Source of the DNA: Baffinella frigidus | Taxonomy: Eukaryota > Cryptophyceae > Cryptomonadales > Baffinellaceae | Direction: 5' to 3' | NCBI GenBank assembly: GCA_026770585.1 | Contig: MU646811.1 | Coordinates: 10,431-39,550, forward strand | DNA: 29,120 nt | Shown here: positions 1 to 8,900 of the stretch, one piece after another | Numbering within the stretch: position 1 is the stretch's first letter | How the letters are laid out: every line of letters begins with the position of its first letter | The notes under the pieces: model-generated | Seen by the model: the letters and a program-made list of their open reading frames with translations, nothing else | Database searches by the model: none | What the model was told of the DNA's origin: nothing | Made by a program: the position numbers and the translations under genes

Positions 1-2755
1 TCTCCTGCTCTTGCTGCTCCTCGTCCTTCCCCACCATCTTCACCTTCTTGAGGATATCATACGCGGTCGTGCAGTCCGAGATGACGTCCGCGAACAGCCG
101 CAGGCGCAGATAGCACACCGCGCGGTTCGAGTACGTCTCCGCGTTCCGCTTGTTCAGCTCCAGCGCGGACGAGTACGCATTAATCGCGGCGCGATAATCC
201 CTCTGGCGGTAAAAGTGGTCCCCCCGCTGCTTGAGCCACGACGCCTGCTCCTCCGCGGGCCCCTGGGCGTCAGGGTTCTCCCGCTTCTTCTGCCGCAAGT
301 CCTCCGCCTCCCGCAGCGCCACCTCCTCGTCCGTCTCGATCCGCTCCCGAGCCGGCATCGACCGCCGCCCCTTGGAGAAGTGCAGCTCCACCTTCCCCGC
401 CGCGCGCGGCGCGGGGATCGTCTGCGCGTCCAGCGCCGCGCGGCGCGCCGCCGCGTCCGCCTCCCCGCGCGCCCGCCGCGCCGCCGCCTCCTCCGGCGTG
501 TCGAACACGCGGCGTTCCTCGACCCACGGCGCGGCGTCGACCGCGGCGGCCTCGGCGAGGCGCGCCTCGGCCACGTACCCCGCCTTGAAGTAGGCGTCGC
601 CGAGCACGCGGTGCCGCTCGGCGATGTTCTCGGCCTCGAACCTGAGCAGGGGAAGCGTTTCATTCGAAAGGAACCGGGTCCCTGTTTGTGCATAGGAGTT
701 GCACGAAGGTTGATTAGGGCCCTGAGAAAATTTAATTAGGACCAGCACCCGGTGTGGTAGGCCATTTTCTGTTAAATTCAACATGTTCCCGGGTGAACAC
801 GTGTGCATCCCCAAGCATCCGGAGGGGGGGGCTGCTACAGAGGCCCTACATGTAGGCATGGTGGAGGGTCCCAGGGGGGGCGGTTTCTTATGAGCGAGTT
901 ACCTCTGTAGCAGCCCCCCCCGTTCTACCCGGGTAGAAATTTGCCCTGTTTTGTTGAATAACTTGGATCATTTGAAACCTGTTCACCGACGCCCCGCTCC
1001 TCCGCCAGGGCCCTCAGTAAATTTAATTAGGACCAGAACCTGGTGTGGTAGGCCATTTCCTTTTAAAGTATCCATGTTCCCGGATGAGATCGCTGACGGC
1101 GCACGGGTGGTCGGAGCAGGCGTGCAGTCTAATCTCCATACATGTATCAATTAATTGCGGTTGGCAACGAAAATTACTACACGATTTGCTCATAAAAGTA
1201 ATAGTAAAGCGTTTGCGTAGTAAATTTCGTTGCGCCAAAAGCAATTAATTAATACTTTTGTGGAGATGAAGTCAGATGTGCGTCATTGAGTGCGGCGCGG
1301 CTATCGGGCAACTGAAACCTGTTCACCGACGCCCCGCTCCTCCGCCCCATCAGCCGCTCCTCTTCCGCCTTGGCCGTCTCCGCTGGCTTCGCCTCCTCCT
1401 CCTCCGCCCCTCCCTCCACCACGCCCGGGGCCTCGGCTCCCGCGGCACGTGCGGCCTCACGCGCTGCCTCCTCCTCAGCCTCCTCCGCCTCGAACGCCTC
1501 GGCCTTGGCGTCAGCGACGCGCAGCGCCTCCTCCTCCTCCGCGCGGCGCTCCTCCTCCTTCATCCCCGCCCTCCTCACCGCGTCCGCCGCGCGCTCAACC
1601 CGCCCCTTCTCCTCCTCCGCCGCGGCCTCCGCCCGCGCCTCACGGAACTCCTCATCCTCCCGCGCCTTCCGCTCCCGCTCCTCCACCTCCTTCCGCTGCC
1701 GCTCCGTGAAGCGCTCATCCTCCGCGCGGAGGTCGAACTCGTTACGCGGCGCCGCGGACGCCGAGTGGCCCAGCGCGGCCGTCCGCGCCGTCTTCTTGTG
1801 GTACGTCCCGGGCAGCGGCACCACCCCGTCCGCCGCCCCGTCCTCCAGCTCCCGCACGCCCTCCACCAGCTGCTTGTCGAAGTAGGTGTCCACCGTCGCG
1901 CTCCCCCCCGCCGCCGCCTCCTCGGGGTTCTCGCGCCCCTCGGACTTATCTGCCCACGCGTACACCTCCTGCTCGGCCTTCTGCTTGTGGATCTCCGCGA
2001 GGCGCTCGATGGTGCGCTTCTCCTCCTTCTCGAGGTCCCACTGTTTGTGGAAGACGTAGTCCCCATCCTGCCGCTTCTTCTCCTTCTTGTCCTCCAGCAG
2101 CGCGATGTCCCGCACTCGCTTCTCCTCAATCGCCGCTACCCGCCGTTCCTTCACCTCCGCAGCCGCGCCTTTCGCCTGCAGCTGCGGCCAGAGACCTGCC
2201 TGCTGCTTCGGCACCTTGACAGAGACGACTCCCGGGAGCAGCGTGGCGCGAGACTGCTGCTCGTGAACATCGCCGTGAAGGTCAACCTGCCAGGCAGCCA
2301 ACCGCGATGAGCACAGCACCCCCCGCCACAGCTCGGCATTCAAGGCCGTCGCGATGGACACGCACGCGAACGTTTTGTTCGCGTTGGTTGGGCGTCTTCT
2401 CGGCCCATGGAGCATCCCTGTCAACTCCCAAACCGCCAGGCAGCCGCATCTCCTAGAACCGTGGATTTAAAAGATGCACCCGACACAAACCAATTGAGTG
2501 ACTCCTCGCAGACGCAGACGCAGACATCACGAGGCGGGAGACCAGGCAGCAGGTTGCTGCGAGTGTGCAGGAGGGGCAGGGTTGGCTCCTCGGCGGAGAA
2601 CTGACCTGGAGAAAGTAAGGCGGACAGGTGACCTTCACCATGGCATCTGTGCACTCGACGCGGGCGTTGCGAGTCGCTGCGGCGCTGGTGAGTGTAATGG
2701 TAAGCGTCACGGAGCCCTCATCCTGCTCCCACGTGTACTTGGGGGTGAGCGGCAT
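1..2755 (-). CDS. DNAAF4: Dynein axonemal assembly factor 4-like protein (DYX1C1 family), three exons seen, C-terminus off the left edge
   Basis: In characterised members this protein acts in the cytoplasm with HSP90/HSP70 to preassemble axonemal dynein arms. My model has exon 1 at 2755-2606 (50 codons), exon 2 at 2286-1319 (phase 2 exit) and exon 3 from 641 to base 1. Introns are 2605-2287 (GTCAGT...GGCAG) and 1318-642 (GTTTCA...CTCAG). Exon 1 begins MPLTPKYTWEQ and reaches VKVTCPPYFLQ, the start of a CS (p23-like) domain; exon 2 completes it and runs into a long charged coiled coil rich in Glu, Ala and Arg. Exon 3 has TIPAPRAAGKVELHFSKGR, matching the conserved IPAPR segment, then two TPR helices pairs (WLKQRGDHFYRQRDYRAAI; AETYSNRAVCYLRLRLFAD). 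The predicted protein already exceeds 586 residues against about 420 in human, because of the coiled coil. The start was chosen because MPL plus a Trp-containing strand matches family N-termini. It is divergent from the TLP18.3 gene, 183 bp away. An additional intron inside exon 2 cannot be excluded. Confidence 0.88.
823..928. repeat. Foldback element, partial copy of the main CAGGGG family
   Basis: The segment starts GGGGGCTGCTACAGAGG and ends CCTCTGTAGCAGCCCCC. Its right half carries CGGTTTCTTATGAGCGAG, as in full copies elsewhere, but the matching left arm is missing. It lies inside the first intronic duplication unit. Confidence 0.7.
1150..1252. repeat. Foldback element of the AAAATTACTACAC family
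   Basis: An AATTAATTGC-flanked inverted repeat. The left arm has CAACGAAAATTACTACAC, and the right arm has its near reverse complement GCGTAGTAAATTTCGTTG. The same arm motif recurs at about 7335-7385, 10189-10265 and 10342-10416, so this is a dispersed family. Confidence 0.75.
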
Positions 2756-2938
2756 CCTCGAACCGCCGGATTTCCCGTCGCTGAAAATCTGCGTTGGAAT
2801 CCGGGGAAGGATTGCAACCGCCTCAGGGGGGAAACACCCACACCCACATCCTCGATTTGATGTGTACTTCGGAAGACGGCCACTTTCATAACTTATGAAC
2901 TTAAAGAATGGCCCCCATTTCTTCATCCAAGGACCACG
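2756..2938. promoter_or_regulatory. Shared divergent promoter region of DNAAF4 and the TLP18.3 gene
   Basis: Only 183 bp separate the two start codons, so both promoters must lie here or overlap the 5' exons. The stretch holds AACTTATGAACTT at about 2890-2902, which also occurs at about 21176-21188 upstream of the transporter gene. No TATA-like box was recognised. Confidence 0.5.
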
Positions 2939-5900
2939 ATGGGCGCCTTCTTCCTGAGGGCCCTGCTCTGTGCGGGGCTGATGGCGGGTGCGTCGGGATT
3001 TCTAGCCGGACCTGCGCTCCCGACCGGCTCTCGTCTTCTGCGGTCGCAGGGGCGCAGCGCCTGTGCGATGAAGGCCGAAGACAGCAGCTCTGGCGAGGGC
3101 CGCCGGGCGGCGCTCCAGGTGCGCTCCTCCCGGTTCCCTCCAGGAGCAAGGACGAACGAGCCGTTGGACATCGTGCATGGGTGTCGTGCTGACTGTGCGC
3201 CCCGCTGAAACAGACTCTCTTTCTCGCGGCGGGGGCTGCAGTCCTCCCTCCGCTCCCGGCGTCGGCGGCTCTCGCGCCGCAGGGCCGCAGTGAGCGCACA
3301 GGGCCGGAGCGCTCAGTTCCGCTTGGAGGGCGCGAGGCCAGGAGGGGGCCGGAGGGTGTCAACAGACCCGACCTGCTTCCGGAAGGGGAAAAGGTCAACG
3401 TCATTGATCTCGAGAAGATCCTGACAAAGGGCCAGGTTCAGACCCAAACCCTAAACCCTAAACCCCAAACCCTAAACCTTCAACCCTGAACCCTAAACCC
3501 CAAACCTTGAAACCTACAACCTGAACCCTAAATCCCTAAACCTAAAACCTAAAACCTAAACCATCAACCCACTCACCTCAACCCTAAACCCTCTCAACCT
3601 GCAACCCTGTGGCTGGAATCTATGTTGTGACAAAATTAGTAGGGTAACGGCCTGAAAATGGGGTAGTTAGGCCTACGGGATTGCCTAGGACCTCCTACCG
3701 TAGGCCGAGACGTTTTGGTCCTAGGATCCCTCGGCCTACGGTAGGAGGTCCTAGGCAATGCCGTATGCCTAACTACCCCATTTTCAGGCCGTTGGCCTAT
3801 GAAAATACAGAATTCTTAATTCAATGCTGCCCCGAAACGTTTTACGGCCACTTTGAGCTCGAATTGTGTTGAGCATAATGAAACGTTGCGATTTTGATTG
3901 AATTGTGTTCAGCAGCAAGATTTTTATTTCGAGCTCGAACTCGCAACGTTTCGACATGATTCCTGTCTGAAAACTGTTTTATGGCTGAAGCGATGTGGTT
4001 TGCATGAAAATCTGCTCGGATTCGAAATAAATCCAAGTCAATAAAGTGACTTTGAATTGTGTATTTTGCGAATTCTGTCGAAACATAGATTCCGCCCTGA
4101 ACCCTACACCTTAAACCCTAAACCCTAAACCCTAAACCCTGAAGCCTGAAAGCCTGAAAGGCCGGGTCCTTGTTTGGTTGCTCCTCCCCTGCGAGACTCA
4201 GTGCGAGTGTGGGGGAGAGACCGCTCTTGGAGTTGCCGCGGTCGATGACCATGACAATCGTCTTGTCGTCGATGCCCCAGTACTCCTCGATTGCCAGGCC
4301 TGGCGTGCCACCCCCGGGTGGCAGATCGATCAGACCTGAGGCGGGGCGGGGTTGTGTTGCGTAGACCGCAGAGCGAGACTCTTGCGTAGACCGCAGAGCG
4401 GGAGTGTTGCGTAGTCCGCAGAGCGAGACCTTTATTGATACCAAAGGCTGGTCGCCGCGATGGATTGCAGGCGAACAAGATGGACAAGCTCCTCGCAAAG
4501 CTGGAGGTCGATACCGGTGCGTCTTCGCCCACCAGAAGCATAAACCTTAATCTCTAAGCCATAAACGATAGACCATACACCATAATCTATGCTCGACACC
4601 GGTGCGTCTTCGCCCACCAGAAGCATAGCACTCACTCACCGAGTCCAAACACTCTGTATGACACGTAGAGGTCGCGACTCCGCATCCCTTAAGTCGCCAG
4701 AAGGCGCATACGCCCTACCGTAGGGCCCCAGGACCTGCCTAGGACCTGCCGAGGAACAAGATGGACAAGCTCCTCGCAAAGCTCGAGGTCGATACCGGTG
4801 CGTCTTCGCCCACCGGAAGCATAAACCTTAACCTCTAAACCATAAACGATAGACCATAGACCATAATCTATAAACCATGAACCAGAAACCCTGAACCCTG
4901 AACCCTGAACCCTGAACCCTGAACCCTAAAACCTAAACACTAAACACTAAACACTAAACACTAAACCCTAAACTATGAACCCTCAACCCTTGACCCTAAA
5001 ACCTAACCTGGACCCTAAACCCCAAACCCAAAATCTTGAACACTAGACCCTGAACCCTGAGCCCTAAACCCTGAACCCTGAACCCTGAACCCTAATCCCT
5101 CAACCCTTAACCATGAACCATGAACCCCAAATCCTAAACCCTAAACCCTGACCAATAAACCATAGACCATAAACCCTGAACCCTTAACCCCAAACCCTGA
5201 CCCGGACACCCTGAAACATAACAAACCCTAAAACCTGAACCCTACACCCTCAACCCTACGCCCTAAACCCTAAGCACTAAACCCTAAACCCTAAACACTA
5301 AACCCTAAACCCTCAACCCTGAACCCTGAACCGTTGGTGCGAGGCTGACTGCTCCGTTTTTCCCATCCGCAGGCTACAAGCTCCGCGTCCTGTGCCAGCG
5401 CTACCCTGAGGTGCCCCGCCCCGTCCGAAACCCTACACCCTAAAACCTAAAACCCAAAACTTAAACCCCAGACCCTAATCCCTCAACCCTTCACCCCAAA
5501 CCTTAAACCCTTAACCCTAAACCCTAAACCCTAAACCCTTAACCCTGAACCTTAAACCTTAAACCCTACACCCTAACCCCTAACCCTTATATCCTCAACC
5601 CTAAACCCTATACCTCAAACCCTAAAGTAAACCTCTGGAGACTCGGGGGTTGGTTGGCGTTGTCGGGCTGGTGACTCGAGATTCGTTGTCGGGTTGGTGA
5701 CTCGAGATTGTTGACGTGAGATTCGGGTTGGTGACTCGAGATTGTTGACGTGAGATTCGGTCGGGTGGCGGTGGCAGACGCCGGGGCTGACTTTCACCGC
5801 TGACACCGAACCGGGCTTGGTTGACTGTTCTCCTCTTGGCAGACGCCAGGGCTGGCGATCAAGGAGTACTGGGGCATCGACGACAAGACGATTGTCATGG

Positions 5901-8900
5901 TCGTCGACCGCGGCAACTCCAAGAGCGGTAACCCTAAACCCTAAACCCTAAACCCTAAACCCTAAACCCTAAACCCTAAACCCTGAACCCGCCCCAAGCG
6001 CCCTGCCCCCGGCCGCGTGATTCAAAACGTAAACCCTGAACACTGAACACTGAACACTGAACACTGAACACTGAACACTGAACCCTCAACCACAAACCAC
6101 AAACCACAAACCCCAAACCCCAAACCCCAAACCCCAAACCCCAAACCCCAAACCCCAACCCTCATTCCCCGCCACCAATTGCTGCACAGAGGTTCGAGGC
6201 GGGGTCTGACAGTGGAGAGAACCCGCTCAGAACACTACGAGGAACCGCGCTTAAGTTAATTATTGGATTCTTGCCCGAGAAACACGCCAAAAGTCAGCAA
6301 CTAGTCACGCCCCCCCCCGGATTTCCGGGGGGGGGCGTGCCCTGTAGCCTACCGAGTGGTGGGGGCAAGAGTTACAGAAAGGGGCTCGTTGCGTGTGCTC
6401 CCTCAGTTTTGTTTGACAGAGACTTGGGGTGGCGGGGAGCCTTTGGAGCCCGTGGTCCCTTCCATTTTTTCAAACGTGGTAAAAAAAATCAAACTTTGCC
6501 ATTGGAGCCATTGATCCCTGTCCATTCGGGGGGGCAGGGTCCTCGAACATCCTCAACTTCAACGTCGGGGGTGGGGTCGACCTCGCGCTCCCCTCGGTGC
6601 GCCTCTCCAAATAGTCCTGCTGTGCGGTTTCATATGAGCGAGGCACCCCTTTCCGCTTAGCAGACAGGGTTTTAAAATAGTCCCTTCTTCCTCGAGTCTC
6701 GAGGGGTTGGAGAGGCGAGGGTGAGAAGAAGGAGGATGTGAGAAGGTTCCTTTGCTTCCCTCGGTGAGGTCCCCCGGGCGAGTAGGCTGGGTCGATACAA
6801 GTTCAGACCTAGAGCGAGGCTGGGCAGGGGGCGACTGGAGTTAAATCCGGGAGTCGCGTGCGGGTCTTGTGCGTGGTTGGCCCTGTCGGAGAGAGCACAA
6901 TTCTCAACTTCAACGTCGGGGGCGGGGTCGACCTCGCGCTCCCCTCGGTGCGTGTCCTAGCTCTGTTCCACTTGGTTTCGTCTCAGCACCGAGATGGGGT
7001 AGCGGACCGGCCTCGCGCCATGGGCGTGTGAATCCCATTTTCCCGGTAGCCTTACATCTAGCTCTGTCCCACTTGGTTTCGTCTCAGCATTAAAAACATT
7101 TAGCCGTTATTATTAGTTTTAAAAGGAGGATTTCCCGTACAAATTAACTGTCCATCTACGGCTATTTTTTTAAATTATGAGACGGAATCTAGTGGGACAG
7201 AGCTAGGCTTCTCCCCGTGCCCTCCACCTTCTCGCATCCTCCTTCTTCGCAACCTCGCCTCTCCAACCTGTCGAGGCTTTTATCCGGGGAACCCTATTTT
7301 TCTTTAGTTTGATGGCAAGGAAAATAACTACATGAATGCTTTAATATTACTGATAAGAACAAATTGTGTAGTAATTTTCCTTGCCATCAAACTCAAGAAA
7401 AATAGGTTTCCCCGGATAAACTTCTTCTCAGTCTCGCCTCAACGTGCCCAGAGATAATTAACTTCAAGGATCTTCTGGTGTAAATTTGGTCACGTGACAC
7501 CCCAGAATCCGGCCCCGAATTCAAATCCGAAACCCTCGAAGCACACCGAGTGGATCTCGTATGGAAACACTTATAATGTATAAACTGGATTCAATGAAAT
7601 TTACCACACAGAACGATCTTTACTAGTTATATTAAAGCAAACGTGTGGTAATTTTGATTGACATCCAGTTTATAAATTATCAGTGTTTCCTTATGAGATC
7701 CTCCTTCTGCTCAACCTCGCCGCTCCAACCCCTCGAGGCTCGAAGAAGACGGGACTATTTTAATAACCTGTTGCTTCGTTCAATTTTCAGAGGGGGGGGG
7801 GCACGCTAAACCCTAAACCCTAAACCCTAAACCTAAACCCTAAACCCTAAACCCTAAACCCTAAACCCTAAACCCTAAACCCTAAACCCTAAGCTGGAAG
7901 CGTGGGCAACGTGAACCGTTCCAGTACCAAACTAGGCCGTGACACTACAACCCATTTACAAATAGTAACTTTGCTGGCCTCGAGTGGAAGGCGCGGATCC
8001 ATACGGTGGACTACGAACCTTTCATCGAAAGTCAACTTGCCTTGAGGGAATTAACTTAAAGGGGGTTTTCCTGGTGCAATTTGGTCGCGTTTCCCCCTGG
8101 ATTCCAGGGTCGACGAACCCCTCGTAGTCCCTCGTGCGGCCGTGCAGATTCCAGACAAGTCTCCCACGCCCCCTAATGCCAAAAGCTTTCGCCAGCGGAC
8201 CCCTTAAGTCCCTCGCTGGCGAGGGACTTACAGCTCCAAAACGATTTTAAAAGCAAATTCAGGGCTTTTAAAAGTCCGGTTTGTTTTAAAATTCGTAGGA
8301 GGTGTAGGTTGTAAGTACCTCGCTGGCGAAAGCTTTTTGCATGGCCCCTCCCCCACCCCTAACGTCTCTTGGCACGCGTCATGGGAGTGAGAGGCAGGGT
8401 GGATGGGTTTGCGGCATAGAGGCTATAGTGCAGGGGTTGTTCGCGAATACGGACACTCTCCGCCCTAGGGTCCTACGGTAGGGCTATCCCTAGGAGCCTA
8501 GGACCACCCTAGGGGCGGTGCGTGTCCTTCATTTCGAGCAACACCTGTAGGAGACCTCACGGTGGACTACGGACGTTTCATCAAAAGTCAACTTGCCCAA
8601 GAGGCAGTTAACTTGAAGGAATTTCTCATGCAAATTTGGTCACGTTATCCCTAAATCTAGCGTATCCGAAACCTTCGTAGACCACCGTGTGGTTCGACGT
8701 GACTCGGTACACAACTTTGAAAGCAATTTCAGGTGTTTTAAGGGCTATTTTTTTTCTATTGGGGGTGACGGCTCTTTTCGGTTTGTGGGGGTGACGGCTC
8801 TTTTCGGTTTGTGGGGCTGACGGCTCTTTTCGGTTTGTGGGGCGGCAGGTGTTTTTTACGCGGCTGCGCAACTTCTTCGGAAACTCCTACTACATTCGCG

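Larger units (their letters stand above)
642..1318 (-). other. DNAAF4 intron 2 with a diverged tandem duplication and two foldback insertions
   Basis: Two related units of about 300 bp lie in tandem (about 703-1002 and 1003-1347). Each starts near AGGGCCCT followed by AATTTAATTAGGACCAG and a copy of GGTGTGGTAGGCCATTT, and each ends with the 33 bases GAAACCTGTTCACC...CTCCGCC. The second of these 33-base copies (1315-1347) overlaps the true end of exon 2; the first (969-1001) is inside the intron. One unit carries a foldback around 823-928, the other a foldback at 1150-1252. Confidence 0.75.
6668..7772. mobile_element. Inverted-repeat-bounded segment containing a second copy of exon 6
   Basis: The left end (6668-6736) holds TTTTAAAATAGTCCC and CTCGAGGGGTTGGAGAGGCG; its reverse complement is at 7698-7772, with a further inverted partial copy at 7227-7277. 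Inside lie the exon 6 copy, a smaller inverted pair built on CTAGCTCTGTCCCACTTGG (7057-7090 and 7174-7206, plus a direct copy at 6957), and two foldbacks (7279-7429, 7552-7704). No transposase is present. Whether the segment moved as one unit is inference. Confidence 0.55.

Noticed and set aside
11-739. Long plus-strand open frame opposite DNAAF4 exon 3
   Set aside because: The opposite strand encodes the conserved IPAPR and TPR segments; the plus-strand frame is an Arg/Leu/Pro-rich shadow of high GC coding DNA.
1276-2310. Long plus-strand frame of 344 codons opposite DNAAF4 exon 2
   Set aside because: Leu/Arg-rich shadow of a coiled-coil coding exon; no recognisable motif, and the minus frame joins neighbours in phase.
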